From Apostichopus japonicus (lineage: Eukaryota; Echinodermata; Holothuroidea; Aspidochirotida; Stichopodidae): a DNA stretch of 64,000 nucleotides. The stretch is taken from contig NC_092573.1 in the NCBI RefSeq assembly GCF_037975245.1, positions 9,334,001-9,398,000 on the forward strand. The letters are read 5' to 3'. Of this stretch, positions 1-13,500 are shown piece by piece. Below the pieces are notes generated by a model. That model was not told the DNA's origin and did no database searches. It saw only the letters and a program-made list of their open reading frames with translations. The position numbers and the translations under genes were made by a program. The first letter of the stretch is position 1. Each line of letters opens with the position of its first letter.

Positions 1-743
1 TCCTTAAAGTACTAATATGTTGTTTGCTTGTGTGTAGTAGATGTAGCTTATTGGTTTTTGTTCCTTCATGCATAGTGTACGAAAAGGCATTCGGCAATAG
101 TCAATTTAAAAAAAAAAGGATTATATAAAAGTAATACTGAATGTAAAAGTGTATGGTATAAAATGTAGATAACTAAGTTGATTGATTACTTCTCGATTGA
201 GGGTTGTGACATAAGAAAAGTTCCTTAAGGGATTGAAGTTTTGGATCCGTTTTGTATTAACATAATTCGTCTAGTTATTCCAAATCACATGCGACATAAG
301 CTTCGGTTCCTCTTAAATATGCAAAAAAGATGTTCAGAAGTAGTAAAATTTTCTAAACTCTAATTCCAAGATGGTAATGATTCTATACACAGAGGCAGTT
401 TGTGTGTAATGGTTTACGTATACTGTTCTCAGACATTGCAATAAACTCTATTATCAACGGCCTGGATATAAAATATAGAATATATGAACTATGTTTTATT
501 AATACATTGTCGAATATATTATGTGGTACTGTTTAAATTATTAATAAATACCGTTTTTAATTAATGAACAATAAAGGGCGGAGAACAGTTTGGTTCATTT
601 TAATTTTCCGTGACACCCGCACCTGCGTATAAGAAGTTAAACGATTGTTCTAGATAACGTTTTTTTATTTGTTATTTCATGCTATTTCAACGGAAAATTT
701 GATGTATTTCACGTATTTCATGCATATACTGTTTATTTCACAG

Positions 744-1104
744 CAACTACTTTACCACAACGACGATTTATTCATAAACGACACTTACAAACGAAATGAA
801 GCAAGTCTTGGTGAATGGCATATGACGCATTTCCATCATGACCCAAGCTACCGATGTCATTACTGCGTAGAGGACCAATCATACATAACGTATAAAGTCA
901 CACTGGAACGGTATAAACCTTGGCTCGCCATGCTTAGTTTTGTGTTACCTTGCATAGTGGTGGAAGCCATGACTTTCCTTATGTTTTGCTTTCCTCATGG
1001 AGATGCTGAAGTTGCAACTTATGGCCTCACGTGTGTCTTGGCTTTGGTGGTTTTCTTACCGATGTTGTACAATCTGCTACCTGACACTGGTGTCTGTTTT
1101 GTAG
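744..1104 (+). CDS. nAChR-like exon: C-loop, M1 and M2
   Basis: The acceptor is a pyrimidine-rich tract ending CACAG at 741-743 and the donor is AG|GTCAGT after 1104. The phase is 0 at the start and 1 at the end. The frame stays open further upstream to 669, but 669-743 reads as hydrophobic non-conserved sequence and contains the acceptor, so the Met at 669 is not taken as a start. The C-loop reads YRCHYC, so its two Cys are separated by two residues rather than adjacent as in classic alpha subunits. Confidence 0.8.
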
Positions 1105-2877
1105 GTCAGTTCAATGATAAACAGATTATTACACGAAGGTGGAGTTTCTAATTGCTGTAGAAAGAATGACGATACCACAGGGCCATATCCAATATTGTGT
1201 TCTCTATGTCGACAGTGTGGTCACGTTATGTCAATTTTTAGTGTTGTTTTTCGAATATCACCGAACAGTCAGTGTCGTTCAGCTCAATCATTGATATGCC
1301 ACTGGACTTTCTGTTTGACTTGTTAAATATGAAAACGCAAGTTTGAATATGGCCATACTACGATTTAAAACTTCCATTAATATCACATATCGTGCCTGCC
1401 CCCCCCCCACCCCACCCCATTCAGGTTTGATATACATTTCAATTTAACTGGAATCTCTGGAATGCGTTTCATTGCTTAAGTTGAAATAGCTACACGAGAA
1501 CTATCTTGAAAGCACTACAGCTTCCAGGCTTGGAATAAATACCACAGAAATTTAATTTCTCTTTCTGGCATGTGATTTTGTGCATTAAAGTCGTTACTAG
1601 TTGACAAGAAATATTTCAAAGTCTATCAACTTCAGGGGGCTGTTCTCCCCCTGCTCCCCCCACCAGGGCTTTGCAATAATGTCCACACATATTGTGCTTT
1701 AAACTCGCTGCGAATGAAAAAGAAATACATGAAAACGTTTGAGCTACCCTTGGAATCTCAATAGGGATCTGAGATACATTCCAGACAAATGAAAGTGTAA
1801 CTGTAGCTTGTGACAAGTATTTTTGTGCTCTAAAATCGCTATCTAAAAATTGCTGCACCTTCTGTAGGCCTGCAATCCCAGCTAATAACAGTGTACAGTT
1901 GTAATTATAAAGCAAGTTACCGCTTTCGAAACATTGCTCAGCAAGTCACTGCTAGTCGGTCTCGATACTATGGTGAATGTAAGTAACTGGTTATATGACA
2001 TTAAAGCTTTGTCACAATTGTGAATTTCGTGTATAAAATATTCATAATTTAAAGAGTTGTCCCAATACGTGCCCCCACACCCCATTCCCTTACTTTGGAA
2101 CTGCTGCTAGTTGTAGTTTCCATACTAACAGAGTAAGCTATACCTATGTGTGCAATAATCGCTGATCACCGCTCATCGTAAACAGCGCTTAGCGGTATCC
2201 TGAACACAAAGAGGGGAACATAGAGTCGATCATTTGACCGGGGAGCTAGTTGATTTGATATTTAGACAATTTCGACAACACAAATCGATCTAAACAACCC
2301 CGAGATTTTTATTTCAATTTTTTTGTACAATTTCACTGTTACGTATTAAACCATTTGACATATTTAAATTAATTTTTTTTATTTTTAAGGAATTTATACC
2401 GTGATCTTGATGATTTTACAGTCGGTCGTAACAATGTTGAAGATTATTTGGTGGCGTGTGAAACCTGTTTCAGATAAAGTAAGTAGATCAACAATCTCCA
2501 CCCAACCCGAAACCAGTCATGAATTAAGCAATGTAGATTCTACTAATCAAACAGATAAGAAAACGAGTTCGTCTAAAGGAGACAAGGGACGTAAAACGGA
2601 GGAGAAACCTGATTCACATCAAGAAAGTACACCACCTAGTCATAGAAGAAGCACCAGTGAAGTTTCTAGTGGATTAGGAATTGCAGAATCGAGTTTTTCA
2701 CATCCATCGGTCACTAACGCAAGTGACAGGTCACCTCTAATAGACTGCAGCAATGAAGAGGACAAAAACAAAAAGGGTTCTCTTTGTTACTTATTATATA
2801 CTTATGGGTTTGGGCTCATTTATTTCGTTGTGATTTTCATCCTCAACCTCGGGTTTTTTATCTTCTTATTTAGCTAG
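744..2877 (+). CDS. Cys-loop ligand-gated ion channel subunit, nicotinic-receptor-like (3' part of gene, two exons)
   Basis: Two + strand exons, 744-1104 and 2390-2877, join in phase 1 (G|GA = Gly) across a 1,285-bp intron. The product has the order expected of the C-terminal half of a nicotinic acetylcholine receptor-like subunit: an outer beta-strand segment with GEW, a C-loop with two cysteines followed by YITY, M1 beginning at LERYKPW with the conserved Pro, M2 ending in LLP, M3, a Ser/Thr/Lys-rich cytoplasmic loop of about 110 residues, and M4 running to the stop. Known for the family: a pentameric plasma-membrane channel. Ligand-binding exons with the Cys-loop must lie upstream of this window. 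M2 keeps Glu at -1' and Leu at 9', which suggests a cation channel, but the 0' Lys is replaced by Val. The subunit is divergent and its ligand cannot be told. Confidence 0.82.
2390..2877 (+). CDS. nAChR-like exon: M3, cytoplasmic loop, M4 and stop
   Basis: The acceptor is T-rich and ends TTTTTAAG at 2389. The exon opens with GIYTVILMILQ (M3), followed by a hydrophilic Ser/Thr/Lys/Glu-rich loop, then LCYLLYTYGFGLIYFVVIF (M4) and a TAG stop at 2875-2877. No clear AATAAA signal is seen in the next few hundred bases. Confidence 0.8.
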
Positions 2878-3720
2878 ACACATTTAAAAGTTCATTGCAA
2901 CAATAACGGCAGCTTTGATGATCGAGCAATAGTGGAAAATTGTACCAGAATTGTGCAGATAATATGCTTTTAGAGTAAACCTGGTTTTCTTTCAAATGCT
3001 ATGATCATAATACACAGCAAAGAAATGTATATTTCGATAACGGTATACATAATAACTCTGTGATAACTTTCACTTTTGCAATGAGGTGTTGCCGCCTCAT
3101 TCTAACATGAGCCGGTTCCTACACTACATGTATACCAGTTTCTTTTGAAGCTGCTACGATAGCTCAGATATCTTAAAGTGTTTTACTATTATATCTCAAA
3201 ATTGTGTTTTCATTTAATTTCCTCAGTTCTCCCAAAAGTGTGTACTATTTATCTAGGATTTTCGATGGACAGGGATTGTCTCAAGTTCTAAAAAGACGAT
3301 TGTTATTTCCAATTTACATCTATATTCTCAACTTTTGACTATTTTTAGGAAAAGGCGTCAACAACATCTAAGTTTTTACTCGTTCCTCGAAATTTCGACT
3401 TTTTATCTGAAGCTTGTGGCTTCGCATCTTAAACGTTTGGTGTTTTTTCTCAAATTGTTAACTATATCCTCCTTTATTATGATACCCCTCATTTCGACTT
3501 ATTCCTTGAAACTGGAACACTGAATCTCACACATCGACTATTTAATACCAACTTTTCTTGAAATTTAGAACTAGGTTAGTATTAAGTTAGATTGGGGAGT
3601 TTTCAAAAAGGAACCGTACGGTACTAAATGAATTGTTCAGTCATTCGGCGGAATTGTATTATAGCAGTTAAAATCGCGACTTTTCATAGAAACATTGACT
3701 ATATATCAAACCATATAAAT
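2878..3720. other. 3' flank of receptor gene, no further gene seen
   Basis: AT-rich sequence after the receptor stop codon, presumably 3' UTR and intergenic DNA. Short open frames here show no family features. Confidence 0.5.
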
Positions 3721-3963
3721 GGAGTGTTAGCTCAGTGGTTAACGCCGGTGCCTTTCAATCATAAGGTTCCGAGTTCGTGTCACTCCAATATTAATGTATG
3801 TCGTCCAGTTACAGAGTTGTTGACAATTCATAGCCATGAACCTTAAATATGAATCTAAGAGACTGACCTCGGTCAGCTTGCGGCATTGATAAGCCAATGA
3901 GGCTTCTTCGCGAGTTCCTGCTTACAGGAGGATCCATAATACATACAATACATACACACATAA
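3721..3963 (+). mobile_element. tRNA-derived SINE, copy 1
   Basis: The head is tRNA-like, with A-box TTAGCTCAGTGGTTAACG and a mutated B-box (GAGTTCGTGTC). The body includes GAGGCTTCTTCGCGAGTTCC and ends in a (TACA)n-like tail. Near-identical copies lie at 27049-27303 (+) and 43017-43263 (-), which shows that it is dispersed. Confidence 0.85.
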
Positions 3964-6900
3964 AAAGAAATTTACCGTTGATTCACTGGCATTCCTTTTT
4001 AGTAGTACAATTGATCCATATGTAACTATTCAATGTAAGGACTACGTAAAGGAAATTAATATATCTGCATGTGTGTTGATTAATTAATTAATTTACTTAT
4101 TAATTATTTTTTTCTGCTATTAATCGCTAGTATTGTTATATTTAGTGTGATTCAACGAGGGAGAAACTCTAGTTGCAAATGTCAGAAATCTGAAATCAGT
4201 CAGTTCTGGCGTTCTGTTAACAGAGCCCAGTCCGCCATTGCTACACAAAGAATTACATCAACAGGCGTCATCATGTCGGCACTTATTTAGTGTGTACAAT
4301 GTCCAGCTCCTCGTATCTTCTTTTTCTTGTTCGTTTTGACTCGATTGTACTCGCTTTTATTGCTTAGGTTTGCCATTGCATATGAATACTGTACACTGCA
4401 TGATAAATCGGAATTATGAAGAAGACATATACAATATCATATGTACGCAGTTTGTGCATGAATAATGATAACGTTCAGGTATATATACTTGCTGTCTTCT
4501 CACTTGAATTCATGAAGAGAAACCTCTTAATATATTACAGAATTACTCTTTGGTATTCCCGGCAGAGTAAGTTCATGAGCGATGATATTACTTGACTCGT
4601 AGATAATTGTTTCATTTGAACTACCGTATTGTTTATGAAGCATTTTCGATGACCAATCAAATCTTCACGGTTTTTCATCACAGTTGGTAAATTACGCATT
4701 TGTACATATTAGTCTCGGTTCTTTTATAATTCTTTAAATGTTAAACTTGCTGGTAATAAATAAATGAATGAAAATAATGTCCCGCTTACTTTATATGAAA
4801 ACATTTAACTTAATTGATAAAGACTATATCACTGAGGAGGGAATTCACAATTTCCCGTTTGTTTTCTTTTCAATGATTTTTTTCACCACTGTTAAACCTT
4901 AGATAGGAGTCAATGGAGCGCCCTCATTTTAATGATTTTAATACTCAAACCCGTATGGCGGTATATAGTAAACAATGTATATTGTTAAGTTCCAAAACGC
5001 TCCAAGTCTCCGGAACAAAGAGGTTAGTTAGAAGATAAGTCGAAGAAACGTGAACAAGCACGCCCCCAGTTGGTGAAGTAGGTCTCCTGCTCTCAGCCAA
5101 AACGATGGAATGAAAATGCCTCTTAATTAGTTCCACGATAGCATGCAGGGCTCTCTCCCCTAACACCTGTCTCCCAACACGACGCGACGCCGAATAGGCG
5201 TTAAACACCCAGACAGTGTCCAATAAAAAAGAGTAACTTTCAAAATTTATATACTGCCGCGCATACACTAATAAATAACTGCCGTTATACAAAAGGCCCA
5301 GCTACTAAATTCTATCTCGTGGCGATTTCCTGGTGAATTAAGTTAAAACAATATGGAGCTTCTTTAAGATGTATCTCCTCGGCTTGGAAACTAATTTTGG
5401 AGTGACTTCCAAAATATCCCTAATTTTGCCTTCCGAAAATGTGAAAGGAAATTTTAATTAGCAAGGCCACACCCGCTGCTTAGATATGTCTATACAAAAT
5501 ATTTTTACGCAAATACTCTACAAATTAAACAAGTCCAAACAAAGCATCAGATGGCGCTTAAATCCATTCATTCATTAAATTTCTATGTGACTAACTAGCC
5601 GAGGTAAGGTTATCAATGTATCCAATTAGTTTCTTTTTAACCGCACGAAATACAGCCTCGAGGATTAACCGTTACAGAAAAGTTGCGACGAATAGTCAAA
5701 TTGTATAAACAGTTTAATGCTTACAGGCATAACAGTTGTTTAGAGCCGTATATCAACTTAATTGAGGCAACAATTACCTATATGACATAGAATTGACACA
5801 ATAAATACACAACTGGTTAAGAAAGCTATTTTGGCAGTTGCAAAAACTATTGGGAATTGAGCCAAGAAAAGAGATATTTAGAATTGTTTTGGATTTAGCT
5901 TATGTTGAGAAAGAAAAGTTAATGGAAAACTTATGGTTAGCTTGACTTAATATCAAAACAGTAATTACTAAGAACAAAGCTGCCTAAGTGATAATGCTAC
6001 AATCATATTCCGTGTTAGTAGAGAGCAATTAAAACAATTAAAGTGTAAGCTAGAATTCCGATGAAAATAATTAAAGAGACGATTCTGGTAGATAAAGTGA
6101 ATTGCTGAGTAAAAATTAAATTTTATGCAAATATAGGTCAAAACCGCATCCTAATAGCATTTGGTATGACAAAGATAACATTTTCATAACTTTGATTGTA
6201 TTTTGTGAATGTATCTGGCAGCAATATAATGAATGATATCATAATGGCAAATTAAGCAGAAAGTTTTGTTTTCTTAAAAAATAGTTAACTCTCTTTACAC
6301 AAAGGAAATTACATTCTATAATATAGTTGCATTTCGATGAAATTCCCAAATACCGTGAACATCGACAGCTGAATAAACATTCCAAATGTGTCGGAATTCA
6401 ATGATAAATCTTGCAACAAGAAAATATTAATATAAAAGTAAAGCTTTTAAAGAATACATGTTGTTGTGACATTACAGATCACCTATACTGTGATCCATTC
6501 TAGTGAAGACTGTATTCTAAGTTTTGAACTATGATTTTTAACCATCAATCTGTTCTCTGTAATGTAGGTTTGCTAATGCTGTGTTTTTCATATGCCTCTC
6601 TTATATTTCATTTTATATAGCAGTTCATTGCAGTTTAATGGTTTGTGTTCCAATTTTGCTCACCAATTTCAGAAATCGTTTATATGTTCATCATATCCTC
6701 CTAATTTTTATGTTGGTAAATAGGAGGGTTCAGCCAGTCAAATAAGTTCCATTCAATCACCCACATCTTGAGTTAGGGACTGATATCGAGATACATGCAA
6801 GTGTCTTCACAGTGTGAAACATTAGATTAACCCTTTATCCCTTTATATTTACGAATTTGGAGTCACAAAAAGATGAGAATGATAGTTTAAATTCATTCGA

Positions 6901-8000
6901 TCTGTCTATTATGACAAAACTGACTTACTAGCTTAATACTGTTTGCCACTGTTCCACCCATTAAACGTTCAAATTGCTTCTCTGTGCATATTGTATAAAA
7001 TGGAACTTTTTTTCTAGACAGAAAAAGTTAAATTCGTACAGTTTAGAAAAATTTGTCTCTAATCCTTTCAAGACACTTGATATAGCCCCAATAAGAGATC
7101 AAGCTATACTAGCAAAAGACCAGGACAACACTGGACAGTCCTTCATATAGGCTTCAATCGTATCGTAGTTTTATAACGATAAAGTTTCAAAGAACTTTAC
7201 TTATATATTCTTCACAAGGTGGCCGACTGATAAAAACCTATACGGTTAATCTCAGCTGATAATCTGCACGTTCATTAACGTTACATTGAAAGAACTGAGA
7301 CAAAAATATAGAACTGCTCCTTGTTATATCAGAAAATAAGCAATATACGCAACGTTCGTTACCAAGTGTTATTTAAATTTTATTATGTCTTTTTAATGCC
7401 CTAAGAATTCTCTTGAGGCAACATGATCCTACATATTTGCATCTTTATTTTGTGTATAGCTTTGTGACGGTTTTTGTCTTTTTCATATTCCCTTCTCTTC
7501 AACCGAGAATTCCTCCTCCATGTACCGATTATTATATTAATATTGTTTCCTTGTTTTAAATTACGAATGTTAAAAATTGTAAGATTTAGAAGGTTATGAA
7601 AGCGCTATGTTATTTTCTTGAAACGGTACCAAGTTTATGACGACAAAGTGAACTAGTCAAGGACTTTCCATTAACCGTATATGCACAATCCACCACCACC
7701 ACCAACAACAGGGCGATTAAGGAGTGATGAAAAATCAACATACTGTTGGAACCTTTTTTTTTGTGTAATAACCAAGCTGATGTTTCTTCAAAAGTATGAC
7801 CTCTCAACTGACTTTCCTGTTTGGATTTTGTTTTGTTTTGATTTATTGCTAAAGTAATATATTGAATGTAAACACTTGGTAATTCTAGTATGATCGATAT
7901 TTTCATAAAGTATTGTGTTACATTCATGACGTGAAACCCAATAACCCATGAAATCCTGAGTTAGTTTAGTTTTTAGGACAAAGTAATTAAGGCATGTTGT
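3964..8000. other. Gene-poor region
   Basis: About 4 kb of AT-rich sequence. Open frames are short (the longest, 4945-5292 on the - strand, looks random) and no splice-bounded conserved exon, repeat array or RNA gene was recognised. Confidence 0.5.
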
Positions 8001-8150
8001 TTTATAAAGTATAATTTGCTGCCCTCCAAAACACTACGTGACTGCGTAGAGCCACATTGTTTATCACTTTCCACTGTTAATCTGGGGGAGAAGCGGCAGG
8101 ATGTCTTTAACTTTCAAAAGCGATTTTATGTTGTTGCACTTTCAACTTTA

Positions 8151-8307
8151 ATGCAATTATTATGTTGTGCCGGCATCGGAATGTCCTCCACCATTCCAGC
8201 GGATGAACAGCAGAGCAACATATTCAGCCAGTTGGGACAATTTTCCAATGTTGTTACCACTATATACTGTCCTTCTGATATCATGCCTTTAATCAACTGT
8301 ACTGACA
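8151..8307 (+). CDS. Possible 5' exon of an unrecognised gene
   Basis: An open frame of about 52 residues begins MQLLCCAGIGM, runs through ADEQQSNIFSQLGQFSNVV and CPSDIMPLINC, and meets a good donor (CTGACA|GTAAGT) in phase 1. The frame is open back to 8016 with a hydrophobic stretch before this Met. No family is recognised and no downstream partner exon was found before gene A, so it may be spurious. Confidence 0.2.
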
Positions 8308-9445
8308 GTAAGTCTGAACACTTTATAAAATATATCTGATAAACACAAGATATTCATACTGTTCAACCGTCAGTAATAGTGCTCAGAAGCATGATATGAA
8401 AGTATAACTTAAAAAAAAGTGTCCCAACCTGGCGATATATTTCATTTACTAATCAGCATGGACATAATGTTAATGGCAGATGTTCCGGTATAACACCAAG
8501 AATTCCGCTGACCTTCTGTTAATAATTTCTTTAATTTGAAATTCAACTTCACATGTCCGTGTGTGTCATTGATTTGTCTGCTCTGTTTTAATGTTTGTTA
8601 AAGGAGGCATAAACCCACAGAATGATTTAAGTTATTCTTGGGCAGTAATATATGTAGATTATAAAAATCAACACCATTTTCCACAAAATACAATCATTTT
8701 CAAGGTATGATCCAAAGTTTGACAGCTTATGGGAGCCGCCATATTTGATCCATTTTTTTTTAAACCACCGCTTTTCAAGCCGGAAGTGACGTTTTCGATT
8801 CACTTTCGATTTTCTGTTTGGCATTAGATACGTATATTGTTTCTTTTCAATACTTTTTAAGATAGAGGCACTTAAACCAAAGAACTTAACTTGTCTACTC
8901 TCAACCTCAAGTCTCCTTACATCGAGACTGTAATTGTATGATCATGACCATGTTATACGTCCCGTGATTATCACGAGTCCGTTTGAAAGCCGGAAAAGAA
9001 ACTACATATTATATGTAGCCGAAAGTCAGAGAAGAAGCGACCGATACATTTTGTCTTTAAGTAAAGTCACACTGGGACGAAAACCAGACCACTTAACTGA
9101 TCCACTCGCAATCAAGCCCAGATCCTTGGGAAATGACAGTGTAGACATTATGAAATGCCATTGACAAACGAATTTCCTAATACGTTAAACGGAATGATCA
9201 AACACTGGGATTAATCAATGACCATTACAAGCCTGATGCTATTACATGATTAATTGAATTGTTGTTTTTGTTTGCGTCCAAAAAACAAAGGGGGTGGGTG
9301 AAAGAGGTGGTCGTTTCAGTTAACAGCTATGGCACCATGTCGTGTATGTTAATCATAAAATATAACTTAAATTCGGAAAATATTATACAACTTAAGCCAT
9401 ATATTACCTCATGAGAACGTAAAAGAAAAGGAAAGACTTTATTTT

Positions 9446-9517
9446 GCTGGGAACGGGATTCGAACCAGAGACATCACGATAATAAGGCCAGTGCTCTACC
9501 AACAGAGCTATCTAGGG
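9446..9517 (-). mobile_element. tRNA-like SINE head, second family
   Basis: On the - strand the sequence has an A-box-like TAGCTCTGTTGGTAGAGCA and a B-box GGTTCGAATCC. The acceptor ends do not pair as in a functional tRNA, and an AAATAAAG/purine-rich tail follows, so a SINE or tRNA relic is favoured over a working tRNA gene. Confidence 0.6.
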
Positions 9518-10019
9518 TTTAGTTGGTGGCGATCCCGATAAAGACAGTTGCTGAGGTGTCAGTCAGAAGTCACATCAGTACTTGACAAACTATGGATATA
9601 ATACCAATGTAATTCAATAAAAACCAGCACAGTGCGACAAGGAAGAGCGTATACAAGAGAAATCCGTCTAAACATCAAAATTCAAGGTAAAATATAAAGA
9701 TGAAGAGCAAAATAAAGTTGCTCCCATGCACCTGTTTATGTTAAACTTTAACTAAATCTGTTGTAACTAATAATATATGAGGAAAACATGTTTTGCTTTT
9801 TACTGAGAGTCACGTGTTTCTTGGAAGTCTTTAACTGTCAGTACCTGGTAAATAAACTTAAGTTAATAATGACATCCCATGAAAAGGTCAGCATTGTAAA
9901 GATGTAAACAACTTCATGATCCAGGTATCCGGCTAAAATGGTAAAACTAAGGCATTCCAGTCTTTATTCCTATTACTATTGAATAGAAGACCAATACAGA
10001 ACCATCAAGAAGTTTTAAA

Positions 10020-10104
10020 ATGACGCGTTATATTCTCATAAACTGTCTTCTTCTTCTGGCTTTTGCTCTTCCAACGAAGTGTTGCTTGCTTTCAACGAAC
10101 GGAG
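10020..10104 (+). CDS. Gene A exon 1: signal peptide
   Basis: ATG at 10020 is followed by a hydrophobic core (ILINCLLLLAFALP) and CCLLSTNG, with donor AG|GTAAGA in phase 1. The same ending is found in exon 1 of gene B (CCLLSNNG) and gene C (CCLMSGSG), which fixes the start and donor. Confidence 0.75.
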
Positions 10105-10401
10105 GTAAGATAAACCCATATACTTATATATTTACAGCAATATATTTTATTGGTTCGACAAATTCAGCAAAACAGAACTACCAAGTAGTCATTTATATAT
10201 AATTGCAATAAGTCAAGATAAGATATTCGGTTAGTTTCACCAACATAACGCATAACTAGCGAGTAACCGTTTATCTATGTAATTAATCTCATGAACCTAG
10301 CAAATTGGGAAATTTCACTTTCTTTACAATATGTATGTATTAAAATCCGTTATTTGGAAGAACCTTAGCTAAAAAGAAATAACATTAATTGCATTGTTAT
10401 G

Positions 10402-10439
<38 letters not shown>

Positions 10440-10448
10440 GTATATATA

Positions 10449-10503
<55 letters not shown>

Positions 10504-13500
10504 GTATATGAGTTTATATACTGCATGAAATCAACAATGTTATCAATTCACACTCAGAGATGTTTTAGCAAATTTGTATTTGTTGTATTCAGTCACATTA
10601 ATAAATAGCACATGTCTTCCTGTTGCGTAGGTTTTAGGCGACAGGTTTCGCAACCAATCTTTTACATATGATGTAAGTATATATTGGGTATGCAAACGTA
10701 CACGATCTTGCATAATTCTATCATAATTACTAACATGTTCAAGTGCCCCCCCCCCCCCAAGGAAAACCCCACAAACAAACGAGATAAAAATTAGGGACTA
10801 GCATGGAGTAAACTGTCGATAATCGCAAGATATGGAGAAATATCAAGACAATAAACAAGTAATAAACAATTATAAATTGATCATTTCCTACTTATACTAG
10901 ACGTTATGGTTTAGTCTCTTAAAATAGATCAGATAAATCCACTAGATGTGATTTCAGTGTTGGGGCGGGAGGGTAGGGAAGGGGGCGCTGCTAACTTGTA
11001 CATATTAATTGCTTCATCTGATAGATCTATAGGCAGTTTACAATAACGAACAAGCAATTAAAGTACCAATTCAAATATCGAGACAGAGAGAGAGTTCAAA
11101 GATTTTTTTTAAAGACTTTTATTCTATAAATGTGCAAGTACAGGGCCTTTGCAAACTATTGGTGCTTCTTCGTTTGAAGAATCACCCTCACGCCTATATG
11201 GTTGTGCGGAAATCACTACACCTCTACTGAATGTAACTTTATATACACAAACTATTTGAAGGTCCAAATGTAAGCATGAAAACATTACTTATAGCTAACT
11301 TCTTTGGATGTTAAAGAAAAAACATTTTAAAGTTTAATTCGAAAAGAGCGATGAATTTCTCTGCCAATTTTATGTTGTAGTAATTCTTATCAGAATGGTT
11401 AGCGTACACACAAGGTGGCTTCACTTGATTTCATGTTTTCATTCTTAAATATCGGTCCATAAAAGATCGTCAACTTTAATTTCCGAAAATTGTGCCAACC
11501 ATTCCATCCAAGTTTCCATATATAATTTTCCACTGGGGTAACAGCCTTTCAAGCCAATGACATAATTCTTATGAAACAGATTCTGAAGTACAGCTGCTGG
11601 TTTTGTCAATAACGTATGAAGGCACAAGAAAAAGTAAAACATTTTTGTCTTTTCAATTCTTATTCATTTCAAATTTGGGACTTCGTAGAACAGGGAAAAT
11701 ACTGCATCTGTATAAGAGGCAATCTTAGTATTAGTAAGCTAACATTCCCATTTAAAAAAAGAAGGTATATTAGGTCTATCCATTCAACGATGTAGTGTTA
11801 TTGCTTACATACCGTTAAAAAAATGTCCTGCTAGTTCATACTTGGAAACGGATATGCTTTCTGAGACTTACGGAACGAAGTGTTTTATTTCTTATGTTTT
11901 TTTTTGCATCTCTTTTATTTCATGTCTTTCTTTACAAACTTCCACATTTTGTAAAACATATAAACAATATATGGTGAAGTATTGACAAAGAAAAAGTCTT
12001 GCAACTTACTGTTGGTAGTGATCAGCAGCTCCATAGACAGAATGTAAAACTTTTGGAGTGAACAAGAAATCCAAAGACAATTATTATACACAGTACCGCA
12101 AAGTGAAAGCGATTGAAGAAGACTTGTACTTCTCAACCATTTCAAGTTTCTGTTGTTTGGTAAGAATGAAGAGTTCAGTCTCAAAAACGAACATCATTCA
12201 TTGCATCGGGAACCACGACCCTGTTCTTACATGTACAAAAAGTACTTTTAATGCAGAACAAAGAAGTTAAAAGGACTGTTCATTTGAACTACATCTCCTA
12301 AGATTAAAATCTATCCAATTTTCTCTCAAACAGTTAATGCAAATTGCATCTCCAACCTGTTTAATATTGGACGAAAATAGAAAAGGTACTTTCAATTTCA
12401 GAGCTACAAAATGAACAGCCTATAATTCTCTGCAGGAAACGAAAGTGAAAATATTTGAATCTTAGTCTTACTGACTGTAATAGACGGAATAAATGAAAAT
12501 AGACTTCCAATTACACTTATGACGTGGATACCTCTCCTCCTATTTACCTATGGCCTTTGGGTGGAGAATGTTATTCGTGAGAATAAATCTGTACACAAAA
12601 TATTCGGCTCTGGATTGTAAGGAGAATTTCAACAGTATAGGCGTTCATTAATGCCCTTTACTAACGTTTGACCTTCCATTACCTAGGAATTGCATAGTCG
12701 ATAGATCCTTGCATTTTCATAGTAATATGTGAAAGGAAAATTTTGAATATTATGCTTAATAACACATTTTGATATGACAAAATATGACCATGATCGGTGA
12801 AAAACACAGCAGTATAATACACCTCATTTTCTTTCAAAACTTCAAAATAAACAATACAATAAACAATTCTAATGCAACTTCTAGTTTTTATACAAAATGG
12901 CTAGCAAAATCCCCATCAGGTACTGAGGAATTCAAATGAGCCCATTGCAAGAATCACATACTTGACCGAATAAAGCAATTGAAAGTGATAATATCAGCTT
13001 TGTTAAAATTACAAGAAAAATAAATTCACGGCCATATTTTGCGTAAGGCATAATTAAAAAAAGTACTTTCCAAAGTCTAAAATGTTCGTCAATGTACATT
13101 TTTACCCAGCTTGTCTTTAAACTGTTGGCAAAGACATGGAGGTCAATAATATTTAAACCTCCTTTAACATTAGCATTACAAAAGACAGATCTCCTTACTT
13201 TATCTGCTATCTGTTCATATAAATTGATCAAGAGCCTATTAAGGTCTTAAAAATAAATGAGCAGGTGGGTTGGAGAGTTCTGTAAATAAATATACAAGTT
13301 GGGAAATTGCAGATGTCATGATAATAAGTATCTTACTAATTGGAGTAAGGTCTCTCAATTACCATTGTCGAAGAAGATTTTTAATGAGGGGAAGTTTAAG
13401 TAGGTAATTCAAACGAAATAGTTATCCTTACGGTTGGAAAGGCAAATCCCGATAATACTTTATTTCTCAGTTTAAAGTTAATATGATTAATGTAAAAGGA

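Noticed and set aside
669-743. Met at 669 as start of a 160-aa protein
   Set aside because: The conserved receptor sequence starts after a good acceptor at 743; the upstream part is not receptor-like.
4945-5292. 115-aa - strand frame
   Set aside because: No conserved motifs, splice context or paralogue in the window.
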